Origin: Verrucomicrobiales bacterium
Lineage (GTDB): Bacteria; Verrucomicrobiota; Verrucomicrobiia; Verrucomicrobiales; DEV007
Reading direction: 5' to 3'
Assembly (NCBI GenBank): GCA_029213065.1
Contig: JARGPH010000017.1
Span: 61,021-120,333, forward strand
Length of the DNA stretch: 59,313 bases
Of this stretch, positions 1 to 10,400 are shown piece by piece. The position numbers were made by a program, and so were the translations under genes. Numbering within the stretch: the stretch's first letter is position 1; each line of letters starts with the position of its first letter. The notes under the pieces are model-generated. The model worked only from the letters and a program-made list of their open reading frames with translations, did not search any database and was not told the DNA's origin.

Positions 1-115
1 CAGCATGGAAGGGACATTTGGGTGTCACCGAGGCAAACGGCGGCTCGACAGGGACGTCTCGCCCCACCATTTGACGGTGTTCGGTGGTTTTCTCCGTTCA
101 ACCATGCATCATTTT

Positions 116-144
116 TTGACAATCCTCTCTGCCCGCACTAGCTA
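116..144 (+). promoter_or_regulatory. Possible sigma70-type promoter of rpiB-glyA
   Basis: A perfect TTGACA (116-121) is followed after 17 nt by a poor -10 (TAGCTA, 139-144), about 45 nt before the start codon at 188. Only the -35 box is convincing. The rest of 1-187 shows nothing else I recognise. Confidence 0.35.
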
Positions 145-187
145 ACGCTGCGTAGGTAATATAAGCCCTTCACGAAATGTTTATCGT

Positions 188-1879
188 ATGACAAAGCCCA
201 CCCTCATCATTGGAACCGATCACGGCGGATTCGAACTCAAAGAAGCCGTTGTCGCTCATCTCAAACAAAGCGGTTACGACGTCGAAGATGTCGGCTGTTT
301 TGATAAGGAGTCCGTCGATTATCCCGACTATGCCAACAAAGTGGCCGGTGCCGTTGCAGGTGGCGAAAAGTCTCTCGGTATTCTCTGCTGCACCACTGGA
401 ATCGGCATGTCGATCGCCGCGAACCGTTTCGCCGGTATTCAGGCGGCTGTGGTCACGGATGTAGACCTCGCTGCGAAAACACGGGTCCATAACAACACCA
501 ACGTGCTTTGCCTCGCCGGCAACTACAATACAGGCGAAGAAGCCGCTGCGATCGTTGACGCGTGGCTCGGTGCTGAATTCGAAGACGGAGGCCGCCACGC
601 GCGCCGCGTTGCGAAAATGAATACCTGCAGCGCTGCTGTGAGTGCTCCGAACGTGGCTATCACGGATCCTGCGATCTATCACGTCATCGAAGAAGAGGAA
701 GCCCGTCAGAGCGCCAACATCGAATTGATTGCCTCAGAGAACTTTGCTTCGAAAGCGGTTCAGCAGGCACAGGGCAGCTGCCTCACGAACAAGTATGCCG
801 AGGGATATCCCGGCAAACGCTGGTATGGCGGCTGTGAAAACGTCGACGTTGCTGAGTCCCTCGCGATCGAACGCGCTAAAGAGCTTTTCGGCTGTGAATT
901 CGCCAATGTGCAGCCGCATTCCGGTTCACAGGCCAACGCAGCGGTTTACTTCAGCGTTCTCACTCCCGGCGATAAAATCCTGACGATGGATCTCAGCCAC
1001 GGTGGACACCTCACTCACGGTCACTTCGCGAACTTCTCCGGTAAGTTATACGAAGTGCAGCACTACGGTGTTTCCGAAGGTGAAGAGACGATTGATTACG
1101 ACAAGCTCGCTGAAGCGGCAGCCGAGTATCAGCCGAAGATGATCACGGCAGGGGCTTCGGCCTACTCACGCCGGATCGATTTCGCCCGCATGCGTGAGAT
1201 CGCTGATTCCGTCGGCGCTTATCTCTTTGTAGACATGGCACACATCGCCGGACTCGTTGCCGCAGGGGAGCATCCTTCTCCGCTCGCTCACGCTCACTTC
1301 GTGACGACGACGACGCACAAGTCCCTTCGCGGACCCCGTGGCGGACTCATCCTCACGAACGACGCGGATCTCGCGAAGAAGATTGATTCCCAGGTATTCC
1401 CCGGTGTTCAGGGCGGCCCTCTCATGCACGTTATCGCAGCGAAAGCGGTCTGTTTCCAGGAAGCGCTTCAGCCCGGTTTTAAAGCCTATCAGGCTCAGGT
1501 CGTCAAAAACGCCTCGACCCTCGCGGAGCATCTCGGCAGCCTCGGCTACCGCATCATTTCCGGTGGCACCGACAACCACCTTTTCATGGTCGACCTGAGA
1601 CCTGCCGGCGTAAACGGTAAGATCGTTCAGGAGACCCTCGACAAAGCGGGTATCACCGTGAACAAGAACTCAATTCCCTTCGACACCGAAAGTCCTTTCA
1701 AAGGCGGCGGTATCCGTATCGGAACGCCGGCGGTGACGACTCGCGGCATGAAAGAAGACGACATGCGTGCCGTTGGTGATCTCATTCACGAAGCGATTCA
1801 GAATCGTGACGATGCTGAGAAGCTCGAGTCAATTCGTCTCCGCGTTGCCGAGATGAACGAGCGTTTCCCACTTCCGTGA
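188..1879 (+). CDS. rpiB-glyA: Fusion: ribose-5-phosphate isomerase B - serine hydroxymethyltransferase
   Basis: One open frame of 563 aa joins two cytosolic enzymes. Residues 1-146 are RpiB, which interconverts ribose 5-P and ribulose 5-P: DHGG at 11-14, the catalytic Cys region CCTTGIGMS (Cys68), His101, and the typical RHARRV ending. Residues 159-563 are serine hydroxymethyltransferase, which makes glycine and methylene-THF from serine: IELIASENF, then [14 protein letters not shown] with the PLP lysine at Lys378. The linker is about 12 residues. Both halves are near full length, so both activities are expected. In Bacillus subtilis rpiB (ywlF) and glyA lie close together, so a fusion of neighbours is plausible. 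Met144 at the junction could be an internal start giving free GlyA. A terminator follows at once. Confidence 0.93.
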   Translation: MTKPTLIIGTDHGGFELKEAVVAHLKQSGYDVEDVGCFDKESVDYPDYANKVAGAVAGGEKSLGILCCTTGIGMSIAANRFAGIQAAVVTDVDLAAKTRVHNNTNVLCLAGNYNTGEEAAAIVDAWLGAEFEDGGRHARRVAKMNTCSAAVSAPNVAITDPAIYHVIEEEEARQSANIELIASENFASKAVQQAQGSCLTNKYAEGYPGKRWYGGCENVDVAESLAIERAKELFGCEFANVQPHSGSQANAAVYFSVLTPGDKILTMDLSHGGHLTHGHFANFSGKLYEVQHYGVSEGEETIDYDKLAEAAAEYQPKMITAGASAYSRRIDFARMREIADSVGAYLFVDMAHIAGLVAAGEHPSPLAHAHFVTTTTHKSLRGPRGGLILTNDADLAKKIDSQVFPGVQGGPLMHVIAAKAVCFQEALQPGFKAYQAQVVKNASTLAEHLGSLGYRIISGGTDNHLFMVDLRPAGVNGKIVQETLDKAGITVNKNSIPFDTESPFKGGGIRIGTPAVTTRGMKEDDMRAVGDLIHEAIQNRDDAEKLESIRLRVAEMNERFPLP

Positions 1880-1914
1880 TCCGGAAGCGTTTCCAAAGTA
1901 ACATTTAAAAGTCG

Positions 1915-1949
1915 AAAAGAGTCGTTCCTTCGCGGGGCGGCTCTTTTTT
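1915..1949 (+). terminator. Rho-independent terminator after rpiB-glyA
   Basis: AAAAGAG..CG pairs with CG.CTCTTTT across a short loop and ends in a run of six T. It lies between the convergent rpiB-glyA and Kef-type genes and may act in both directions. Confidence 0.75.
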
Positions 1950-1960
1950 CGTTTTACGTT

Positions 1961-3802
1961 TTACTGTGCGCTCTTTGTTTTGCCTCCTTTCGGGAGCGGC
2001 GCGTTGAGGAGGAGGCTGTCGAGTTCTTCGAGATTCCGCTGCGCCATTCCGATGAAGCTCTTCTCATCATTGCGGTGCGGAGCGCCGTCGCGGATCGTGT
2101 CCATCTCGTGAAGCTTGAAACGGCGGGCGGCGTCTTTCGCGTGATCACTTTCGTGTCCGAGTTCTTCGAGCACGGCGATGGCACAATCGAGAGAGGAACC
2201 CAGCTGTTCGACGAAGAATCTCACCCCCAGCTCGTGGAGCCGGTAGGCATGGTCGCGGGAACAGGCTCTCGCGAAAATTTTCAGGTGCGGAAAGTGCTTC
2301 CGGCAGGTCTCGATGATCCCCATTGATTCGTCCTCGTCTTCGATCGCGAGTATGAGAATCTGCGCCTCCTCTGCTCCGGCTGCCTTGAGGAGATGGGGGC
2401 GGGTCGCGTCGCCGTAGTAACACTTCAGTCCGATTTTCCTTAGAAAGTCAACGTGATCACTGTCGCGCTCGAGCACCGTCGGCATGCAGCCCGCGCTCCG
2501 GAGGAGGCGACCCATGGGGTGACCGAAGCGCCCGAACCCGGCGAGGAGCACTTTCGCTTTGTCATTCTCGACATCGTGGGGGCGCTCGTCTTTTTCGGTT
2601 TCCGTGGTTCCGAAGCGGGGAAGAATGACCTTCTGGACGAAAATCAACAAAGGTGGCGCCATTGCCATGGAAAGGGCCACCGCGGCGATCATCTGTGCTC
2701 CAAGTTCTTTCCCAATGACACCCTGGCCCATCGCAAAGCCTCCGAGGACGAAAGCAAACTCACCGCCCTGAGCGAGGGCTGCGGCGAAGAGAAGGCGCTG
2801 ATCAAAAGCCATCTTGAACCACTTCGCGAGACCGAAGAGAACGGCGCCTTTGATGCTGATGAGCCCCAGCACCATCATGCCGATCGTAAGCGGCTGAGCG
2901 GCAATGAGCCCGAAATCGATGCCTGCTCCCACCGCGATAAAAAACACAGCGAGAAGAAGGGATTTGAAAGGATCGATGTCGCTCTCGAGTTCGTGACGAA
3001 ACTCGCTGCTCGCGAGCATGACCCCGGCGACGAAGGTGCCGAGGGCGGGGGAGAGGCCGACCTCGTTCATGAGCAGGGCAATCCCGACGACGAGAGCGAG
3101 CGTGGTTGAGGTAAGTGCTTCAGGGACTTTCAGCGAAGCGACCCAGCGCAGCCACGGTGTGAGAACGAAACGTCCGATCACGACGACGATAGCGATGGCC
3201 CCGACGACGACAAAGCCGTGGCTCCAGTAGGGGAGCGAGTCGATGAGAGTATGGCTTTCGTGACCCGCATCTCCGGTCTTTGGGAGAAAGGCGAGGAGGG
3301 GCAGAAACGCAATCATCGGGATGATCGCGATATCCTGAAAGAGAAGCACTGCGAAACTCTGTGTGCCCGCACTGGTGTCACTGATGCCGCGCTCGCGCAG
3401 GGTTTGCATGACGATTGCAGTGGAGGAGAGGGAAAGAATCATCCCCATGGCGAGCGCTTCGCGCCAATCGACTTGCAGCAGCAAGCTGGCACTACCTATC
3501 GCCAAGGTCGTGAGGAGCACTTGCATCCCCCCGAGCCCGAGAATGGGGCCCCGCATTTTCCAGAGCCGTGAAAGGTCGATCTCGAGCCCGATCACGAAGA
3601 GCATGAGAACGACCCCGAACTCGGCAAAGTGCATCACCTCCTCGCGGTTCTCACCGACCCAGCCCAACGCCGAGGGGCCCACGATCGCCCCGATGATGAG
3701 GTAACCCAGAACCGCGCCGACACCGAGCTTTTTTCCAAGCGGGGCAGCGAAGGCCGCCGCGACCAGGTAGATGAATCCGTTGAGGAACAGGTTTGCTTCC
3801 AT
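1961..3802 (-). CDS. Kef-type cation:proton antiporter (CPA2) with RCK/TrkA-N domain
   Basis: An inner-membrane transporter expected to exchange K+ or Na+ for H+. From the chosen start (MEANLFLNGF) it is 613 aa. About 12 hydrophobic segments in the first ~390 residues carry the GxxLGYLIIGxxxGP motif. A cytoplasmic NAD-binding RCK domain follows (LLAGFGRFGHPMGR, then a late LERDSDHV), and the tail is charged. The frame stays open for 49 codons upstream, but that stretch does not look like protein; homologues start close to the first membrane helix. The family includes KefB, KefC and YbaL; no ancillary KefF/KefG gene is nearby. It is convergent with rpiB-glyA. Confidence 0.88.
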   Translation of the reverse strand: MEANLFLNGFIYLVAAAFAAPLGKKLGVGAVLGYLIIGAIVGPSALGWVGENREEVMHFAEFGVVLMLFVIGLEIDLSRLWKMRGPILGLGGMQVLLTTLAIGSASLLLQVDWREALAMGMILSLSSTAIVMQTLRERGISDTSAGTQSFAVLLFQDIAIIPMIAFLPLLAFLPKTGDAGHESHTLIDSLPYWSHGFVVVGAIAIVVVIGRFVLTPWLRWVASLKVPEALTSTTLALVVGIALLMNEVGLSPALGTFVAGVMLASSEFRHELESDIDPFKSLLLAVFFIAVGAGIDFGLIAAQPLTIGMMVLGLISIKGAVLFGLAKWFKMAFDQRLLFAAALAQGGEFAFVLGGFAMGQGVIGKELGAQMIAAVALSMAMAPPLLIFVQKVILPRFGTTETEKDERPHDVENDKAKVLLAGFGRFGHPMGRLLRSAGCMPTVLERDSDHVDFLRKIGLKCYYGDATRPHLLKAAGAEEAQILILAIEDEDESMGIIETCRKHFPHLKIFARACSRDHAYRLHELGVRFFVEQLGSSLDCAIAVLEELGHESDHAKDAARRFKLHEMDTIRDGAPHRNDEKSFIGMAQRNLEELDSLLLNAPLPKGGKTKSAQ

Positions 3803-3997
3803 TCCTTCTAGCCTTCGTCGTCCCCGCCATTTTGCAAGCGGGGAAGGTGGTTGTGGGATTCCTTGAGAGTCAACAATCTGAACTCCTCTGACCTTGTTTG
3901 CCTGATGGCATGGTACTGTAAAGTCGGCAAGTCGACAGCGTATGATCAACTATCGATCAGTCGAATCTCGCCTGAAATATGTAGGAAGAGGCTGCTT

Positions 3998-4011
3998 TGA
4001 AAGCGCTTTCA
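3998..4011. promoter_or_regulatory. LacI-family-like operator palindrome
   Basis: TGAAAGCGCTTTCA is a perfect 14-bp palindrome with the central CG and outer TGA/TCA typical of LacI/CcpA-family operators (cre-like). It lies 196 bp upstream of the Kef-type start. No LacI-family gene is in the window, so target and regulator are unknown. Confidence 0.4.
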
Positions 4012-4090
4012 CGAAGAGGGGAAACGGATAAATTCGATGAACTTAAAATTTCCAACCAAAGGGCCTTGTCTGTCCCGCTCCGATTGCGGA

Positions 4091-4131
4091 AAAAGAATAC
4101 ACCGGGGAGGTTCGAAAACCCTTCCCCGGTG
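4091..4131 (-). terminator. Rho-independent terminator after the peptidoglycan-binding gene
   Basis: On the minus strand a 9-bp stem CACCGGGGA/TCCCCGGTG is followed by TATTCTTTTT, 27 nt after the stop at 4158. Confidence 0.7.
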
Positions 4132-4157
4132 CATCCGCTTCGCTGTTTTTCCGCTTC

Positions 4158-4706
4158 TTAATCGATGATGTTCAATGACTTCAGGAGCGCGCGATCGATA
4201 TTGCCGGTGGCGACGAGTCCGTTGGCGCGCTGATAGCTGATGATCGCGCGAACGGATCCACGGCCAATGGCACCGTCGATAGGACCGTGATAGTGACCGA
4301 GGTATTGCAATTCAATCTGCACGGCTACCTCGATGGGGAGGTGAGTGAAAGCGTCATGATTGCGGTAGGCGGGGAGGGTCAGAAGAGTCACTCCGGACCA
4401 TTTGCCTCGCTGCACGGGCATGCGACCTCTCGGCCCGCGACTGTTGTGAGTGATTTTAGGTGCCGCTTTAGGTGGTGTCTTCGGTGCTGCCTTCGGGGGG
4501 ATTCCAGGGGCCGCCCGGTGCGGGGCAACGTTTCTGTGGTGCACCTTTTTGGATGGAGCGGGAGATCTTCTATCGGGTTCATTTTTGCCACGCTGTTGTG
4601 ACGAGGCCTCATTCGAGCTCAGTAAGAGCCCTCCAATGACAAGGGCAATGGAAAGAGGACGATTCAGATTGGTGATCATATTTGGAGGAGGAGTTGGTAA
4701 TTTCAT
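4158..4706 (-). CDS. Secreted protein with C-terminal peptidoglycan-binding domain
   Basis: About 182 aa from Met at 4706; 4679 is another possible ATG. An N-terminal hydrophobic stretch (LSIALVIGGLLLSS) ending near NEASSQ looks like a signal peptide. A basic, Pro/Ala/Lys-rich linker follows with PPKAAPK-type repeats. The last ~60 residues resemble a PG_binding_1 module (VQIELQYLGHYHGPIDGAIG, then AIISYQRANGL and LLKSL). It probably binds cell-wall peptidoglycan in the periplasm; no catalytic domain is visible. Residues upstream of the chosen Met do not look like a signal peptide, so the longer frame was rejected. The start is uncertain because no clear ribosome-binding site is present. Confidence 0.6.
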   Translation of the reverse strand: MKLPTPPPNMITNLNRPLSIALVIGGLLLSSNEASSQQRGKNEPDRRSPAPSKKVHHRNVAPHRAAPGIPPKAAPKTPPKAAPKITHNSRGPRGRMPVQRGKWSGVTLLTLPAYRNHDAFTHLPIEVAVQIELQYLGHYHGPIDGAIGRGSVRAIISYQRANGLVATGNIDRALLKSLNIID

Positions 4707-4900
4707 ACTCGGATTTAACACTGCTCGGTGGAAGGTGTTGCGTGGGTTTCTCGAAATGCGTTGACGGTAAATTGCGTTTTCCACCCGATTGGATCGCAGG
4801 TGGAAGCGACAGTCAGAGGTTCTGAAGGTCTCGCAGCCGCGGTAGAAATCGAAGGGCCGACCTTGACGAATTGGCATTGGGATGGACAGGTTGTTAAGCG

Positions 4901-6223
4901 ATGTTGATCAAACGGAACCAGCAAATCGCAAGCCCGGCCGTGCGCCGCTTGTTGAAGCCATTTACCTCGAAGGAGCGGTATCACAAGGCCGGTGATATCG
5001 GGGAGGGAGGGCTTTCAAAAGTCATTTCAAGTTTTGACAGCTGCCTGAATCGCATTGTCGCGGTGAAAGAGTTGAAGGAGGAGAATCTTTCCGACCCGGA
5101 TTTTCTCAACGCGTTTATCACTGAGGCTAGAATGATCAGCTACCTCGATCACCCCGGGGTGGTCACGGTCTATGATTCCCATCTCACGGAGAATCAGCAA
5201 CTCTGCTACACCATGCAGGTGGTCGACGGGGAGACGCTTTTGGATTTTCTGGCGCGTAATATGGAGCCGGATGTCGTGAACGAGAACTACCTCTCCGAGG
5301 TGCTCAATATCTTCACGAAGCTGTGCGAAACACTCGACTACGTTCACGACAAGGGCGTCATCCATCTCGACTTGAAGCCGGAGAACATCATGCTCGGGCA
5401 CTACGGTGAGGTTATGATCATGGATTGGGGAAATGCTTTCCTCTACGATACCTCTGTCTACGAAAACCAATTCCGCGAGTTTTTGGTGGCAGGTTCAGAA
5501 GTGAATCTTCAGCTGGAAGCGGGGGCAGCCATTCTCGGCTCACCTTTATACATGTCGCCGGAGCAAACCCGGAGCCGCAGGGGCCTGGGCCCGACTTCTG
5601 ACATCTACAGTCTCGGAGTGGTTGTCTATGAACTCTTAACCGGGCAGCGTCCCTTTGCGGCAGCTGAGGTTGACGCCATCGTTGAGAACGTGCGAACTCT
5701 TGTTCCGCCGCCGATTCACGAGTTGAACCCGAATATCCCGCTGCGCCTTTCCCGCATCGTCGAAAGGATGATGCAGAAAGCACCCGAAGACCGTCCCCGG
5801 AGCGCTCGCGAGGTTCTGAACGAGATTCAGGCCGCTCAGACATCCGGCCAGGCTTTTCCGGAATGGAAGATTCCCGCGGGGCAAGTCATCTTCAACGAGG
5901 GGGATCCGGGGGACTTTACGATACGAATCAAATCCGGCAGGGTCGAAATCTCAAAGGAGGATGGGGGAATCAGAACGGTCCTCGCCGAACTCGGTCCGGG
6001 TGATGTCCTCGGTGAGTTGGCTGTTTTTTCCGACATCCCGCGCACCGCGACCGCGACCGCTCTCGAGGATACGGTGGTCTATCTGATGAGGAGCGGAGAG
6101 GTCAATGCTGAGTTGGAAAAGCTGAGCCCCTGGGTCTCGCAAATGATCACAGCGCTATCACACCGCTTTGACGCTCTAAACAAGAGCGTTATGGAATTGG
6201 AAAAAGGGAACCCGTCTCCCTGA
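4901..6223 (+). CDS. Ser/Thr protein kinase fused to a cyclic-nucleotide-binding domain
   Basis: A 440-aa cytoplasmic protein. Residues ~30-310 form a Hanks-type kinase: glycine loop GEGGLSKV (34-41), VAVKEL with Lys56, catalytic loop HLDLKPEN with Asp157, and DWG instead of DFG (Asp175). The usual HRD arginine is leucine (HLD), as in non-RD kinases that need no activation-loop phosphorylation. SPLYMSPEQ and SDIYSLGVVVYELLTG follow. Residues ~322-425 match a CRP-type cNMP domain (GQVIFNEGDPGDF, then GELAVFSDIPRTATATA). No transmembrane helix is seen. A cyclic nucleotide, or another ligand of that fold, probably gates the kinase. No cyclase or phosphatase is adjacent. Confidence 0.9.
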   Translation: MLIKRNQQIASPAVRRLLKPFTSKERYHKAGDIGEGGLSKVISSFDSCLNRIVAVKELKEENLSDPDFLNAFITEARMISYLDHPGVVTVYDSHLTENQQLCYTMQVVDGETLLDFLARNMEPDVVNENYLSEVLNIFTKLCETLDYVHDKGVIHLDLKPENIMLGHYGEVMIMDWGNAFLYDTSVYENQFREFLVAGSEVNLQLEAGAAILGSPLYMSPEQTRSRRGLGPTSDIYSLGVVVYELLTGQRPFAAAEVDAIVENVRTLVPPPIHELNPNIPLRLSRIVERMMQKAPEDRPRSAREVLNEIQAAQTSGQAFPEWKIPAGQVIFNEGDPGDFTIRIKSGRVEISKEDGGIRTVLAELGPGDVLGELAVFSDIPRTATATALEDTVVYLMRSGEVNAELEKLSPWVSQMITALSHRFDALNKSVMELEKGNPSP

Positions 6224-6283
6224 GCGCTCGCAGGCGCGAGACCTCCCTGAGGAACACTCGTGAGTGACGGTGAATACGAAGCT

Positions 6284-7276
6284 CTAAGCGTTCACATCCA
6301 CGACAACGCGTCCTTTGACTTTTCCTTTGAGAATGTCCGAGCCAAGCTGCGGGACATCACTCAAAACGGCCGGCTGAATCATTGCCTCCAGTTTCTCAAG
6401 AGGGAGATCACTGGCGAGGCGTTGCCACGCGGTGAGGCGTTTTTCGAAAGGCTGCATGACGCTGTCGATCCCGAGGAGGTTGACGCCGCGCAGGAGAAAG
6501 GGAATCACCGAGGCGGGGAGATTGGCGCCTCCTGCCAACCCAACGGCGGCGACGGAAGCGCCGTAGTTCAACTGACCGAGAACCCGTGCGAGCATTTCGC
6601 CGCCGACCGCATCGACGCATCCGGCCCAGGTCGTCGACTCGAGAGGCCTTTTGGAAACGGTGTTCAACTCTTCGCGCGGAATGATTTGGCTGGCGCCGAG
6701 ACCTGTGAGGTATTCGGCGGTTTCGGGGCGTCCTGTCACGGCAGCCACTTCGTAGCCGAGATGGTTGAGAACCGCTGTCGCGATGGAGCCGACGCCTCCT
6801 GCCGCTCCGGTAACGAGAACGGGGCCCTGACCGGGCTTGAGTCCGTGCTCTTCGAGGGCAATGATTGCAAGCATCGCGGCAAAGCCGGCGGTCCCGATGG
6901 CCATGGCCTGCTTCGCAGTGAGTCCGTCCGGAAGAGGCACGAGCCAGTCGGCATTGAGGCGGGCCTTCTGCGAGAAGCCTCCCCAATGTCTTTCGCCGAC
7001 GCCCCAGCCGGTTAAGACAACGCGGTCTCCAGTTTTGTATCTGGAATCATCGGAAGACTCGACGGTTCCGGCAAAGTCGATCCCCGGAATGTGAGGGTAA
7101 TTCCGAACGAGTCCGCCATTCGCCTTCATGCAAAGCCCGTCCTTGTAGTTGATCGTCGTGTAGTCGATCGCAACGGTTACGTCGCCTTCGGGCAGTTGTG
7201 ATTCTGTAAGGTCTTTTACGGAGGCAGTGACTTCTGACTCGCCGTTTTGCTCGACGAGGATGGCTTTGAAACTCAT
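6284..7276 (-). CDS. acuI: Acrylyl-CoA reductase-type (YhdH/AcuI) zinc-free MDR oxidoreductase
   Basis: 330 aa of the medium-chain dehydrogenase/reductase superfamily. Visible motifs are TTINYKDGLCMKANGG, PHIPGIDFAGTVESS, GDRVVLTGWGVGERHWGGFSQ and the NADPH loop VLVTGAAGGVGSIA; this set is typical of the YhdH/AcuI branch. Members reduce acryloyl-CoA to propionyl-CoA with NADPH and protect against this electrophile, as in DMSP degradation. No zinc ligands are apparent. It stands alone, convergent with the kinase gene. Family placement is firm; the substrate is inferred. Confidence 0.85.
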   Translation of the reverse strand: MSFKAILVEQNGESEVTASVKDLTESQLPEGDVTVAIDYTTINYKDGLCMKANGGLVRNYPHIPGIDFAGTVESSDDSRYKTGDRVVLTGWGVGERHWGGFSQKARLNADWLVPLPDGLTAKQAMAIGTAGFAAMLAIIALEEHGLKPGQGPVLVTGAAGGVGSIATAVLNHLGYEVAAVTGRPETAEYLTGLGASQIIPREELNTVSKRPLESTTWAGCVDAVGGEMLARVLGQLNYGASVAAVGLAGGANLPASVIPFLLRGVNLLGIDSVMQPFEKRLTAWQRLASDLPLEKLEAMIQPAVLSDVPQLGSDILKGKVKGRVVVDVNA

Positions 7277-7444
7277 AGGAAAATTGGGTAACCGGGGGTG
7301 ATGGAATTCAGTGGCGAACTACGACGCAGCGCGAGACTGGAGCTTACCAAAAACGAGGCTGGTTCAGCGAGACTGTTTTGCCTCACCGAATTCAACAGGG
7401 TAAGATCGATGACCTGACCCTCTTGAATGAGTCGTTGGGTGCGT

Positions 7445-10400
7445 CTACGCGTCGTCGTCTGCGATGACGGGTTTCTCCTTCGCGAACTTTCGAATCACGG
7501 TGTAGAAAACGGGGGTGAGGAGAAGGCCGAAGAAGGTCACTCCCAGCATCCCGGAAAAGACGGCGGTTCCGAGCGCGTTCCGCATTTCCGCGCCGGCTCC
7601 TTTTGCGATCATGAGGGGCACAACGCCTAGAATGAAGGCGAAACTGGTCATGAGGATGGGGCGCAGCCGGAGCGTCGCTGCTTCGATCGCGGCTTCGAAC
7701 CGGTTCCGTCCTTCGTCTTCGAGCTGTTTCGCGAATTCGACAATGAGAATGGCGTTTTTACAGGCCAGCCCGACAAGAACAACAAATCCGATCTGGACGA
7801 GGATGTTGTTGTCACTGCCGCGAATCCAGACACCGACGATGGCGCTGAGGAGACACATCGGCACGATCAGAATCACGGCGAGAGGCAGGCCCCAGCTTTC
7901 GTACTGGGCTGCGAGCATGAGAAATACGAACAAGACGCACAGCGGGAAGATGTAGACGGCGGTGTTGCCGGCCGCTTTCTGCTGGTAGGCGATGTCAGTC
8001 CATTCGAAGTCGAAGCCCGGTGGCAGCGTCTCGTCGGCGATGCGCTCCATGGTGGCGAGCGCTTCCCCGGAGCTCATCCAGGGCATCGGGGATCCGACCA
8101 GTTCCGCTGCGGGGTAGAGGTTGTATCGGGTGACGCGATCCGCTCCGACCGTTTCCTGCATTTCGACGAGGGAGCCAAGCGGGACCATTCCGCCCTGACG
8201 GTTGCGTGTCTTCAGTTTCGAGACATCTGAAGGGGCATCTCGATAGGAGGCGTCGGCCTGTGCGGTGACGCGATAGGTCCGTCCGAAGAGATTGAACTCA
8301 TTCACAAAAACAGAACCGAGGTAGTACTGAAGGGTGCTGAAGACATTGCTCAGGGGCACGTCGAGCATCTTGGCTTTGACGCGATTCACTTCCGCAAAGT
8401 ACTGCGGCGTCGCTGCGGCAAACGGGGTGTAAACCTGAGCGAATCCGGGCTCTTCGTTAGCGGCTGCGGCGAGAGCATGGGTGGCTTCGCCGAGGGCTTC
8501 GAGCCCGGCATCATTTTTGTCCTGAACCCATAATTTGAATCCGCCACTGGTGCCGAGGCCACGAACCGATGGCGGTTCGACGACGACGATGAAGGCGTCC
8601 TGAATGTGGGCCACTTTTTCGCGGAGGGCGGCGTATAGTTCCGGAGCGGTGGGGCCTCCGTTGGCGACACGATCTTCGAAGCTGTCGAATATAGGGAAGA
8701 GCGCACCGGCGTTGACGGCATTTGCACGGGTCGCTCCGTTGAATCCGGCGAAAGAAACGACACCGCCGATACCGGGTATCTCATCGATGAGTGCGCCGAC
8801 TTCTTTTACGACCGCGTCGGTCCGCATCAGGGAAGCGCCGGGAGGCAGCTGCACCGCAATGATCGCGTAACCCTGATCCTGAGCGGGAATAAATCCGGTC
8901 GGAACCTTCTGGAACATGAAGCCTGTCAGGCCGATGAGTCCGACAAACGCAACCAGAGAGATCACAGCGGTTCTCACCATGCGGCGTATCAGGCCGGAAT
9001 AAACAGAAGTGATGCCGTCGAAGATTCTGTTAAAAATACGGAAGAACCATCCGAAGAGGAAATTGAGAAGACGTTCGAACCAGTCGCGCTTGCTGTCGTG
9101 TGATTTCAGCAAAACCGCACCCATGGCAGGGCTCAGGGTCAGTGAGACGATCGAGGAAATGATTGTTGAAACGGCGACGGTGATGGCAAACTGCTGATAG
9201 AACTGCCCCGAGATTCCACTGATGAACGCGGTGGGGACGAACACGGCCACGAGCACCAGCGAGGTCGCGATAACGGCACCGCCAACTTCGTTCATCGCTT
9301 TGCGGGCCGCGCTGCGAGGGGATAGACCTTTCTCGATATTCCGTTCGATGTTCTCGACCACAACGATGGCGTCATCGACGACGATCCCGATGGAGAGGAC
9401 CAGTCCAAAAAGTGAAAGGTTGTTCAGCGAATAGCCGAGTCCTGACATGATTGCGAAAGTGCCGACAAGGGAGACCGGAATCGCGAGGAGAGGGATGATG
9501 GTGGCCCGCCAGCCCTGAAGGAACACCAGGACCACAAGAATAACGAGAAGGACCGCTTCAAAAATGGTGTGTTTTACCGCTTTGATCGATTCATCGACAA
9601 CCACGGTAGGGTTGTAGACGATGTCGTATTCGAGTCCGGCGGGGAAGTCCTTGGCGAGGGTGTCCATCGTCGAGATCATTTCCTCGGCGGTGTCGAGTGC
9701 GTTCGAGCCGGGGCGTTGGAAAACGAGGATGGCCACGGCGGGCTGGCCATTCAGATAGCTGATGCTGGAATAGTCCAGCGCTCCGAGTTCGACGCGGGCG
9801 ACATCTTTGAGTTTAACGATGCGTCCATCGGAACCGGTTTTGACGACGATGTCATCGAACTGCTCCTCGTCTTCGAGGCGGCCAAGGGTGTTGACGGTGT
9901 ACTGGAAGGCATCGTCGGCGGCGGTGGGTTGCTGGCCGATCGTTCCCGCAGCGACCTGAACGTTTTGTTCCTGGAGGGCTTCGACGACATCCCCGGGGGT
10001 CATGTCAAGGGATGCGAGGCGCTCGGGGTCGAGCCAGACCCGCATATTGTAATCGGATCCACCGCGAACGTTGAGCTGACCAACGCCCTTGAGACGGCGG
10101 ACCACATCGAGCACTTTGAGTGAGGCGTAGTTCGCGATGTAAAGCTGGTCGTAGGTGTCGTCGGGTGATTTCAAATGAACCACCATGAGAAGATCAGGAG
10201 AGCTCTTCGTCGTGCTCACACCAAACTGACGCACTTCCTCGGGGAGGCGTGGTTCGGCGAGCGCGACGCGGTTTTGAACGAGAACCTGGGCTTCGTCCAG
10301 ATCGGTGCCGAGTTCGAAGGTAATCGTGATGCTCATGGTCCCGTCGGAGGTCGACTGCGAAGACATGTAGAGCATGTTCTCGACCCCGTTGATTTCCTGC

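Larger units (their letters stand above)
3803..4157. other. Intergenic region with a perfect palindrome
   Basis: There is no convincing gene here. It holds the upstream region of the Kef-type gene, a perfect 14-bp palindrome (3998-4011) and the terminator of the next minus-strand gene (4091-4131). Confidence 0.6.

Noticed and set aside
2453-3109. Long open frames opposite the Kef-type gene
   Set aside because: These are GC-rich shadow frames on the other strand of a clear gene, with low-complexity His/Glu/Arg-rich translations.
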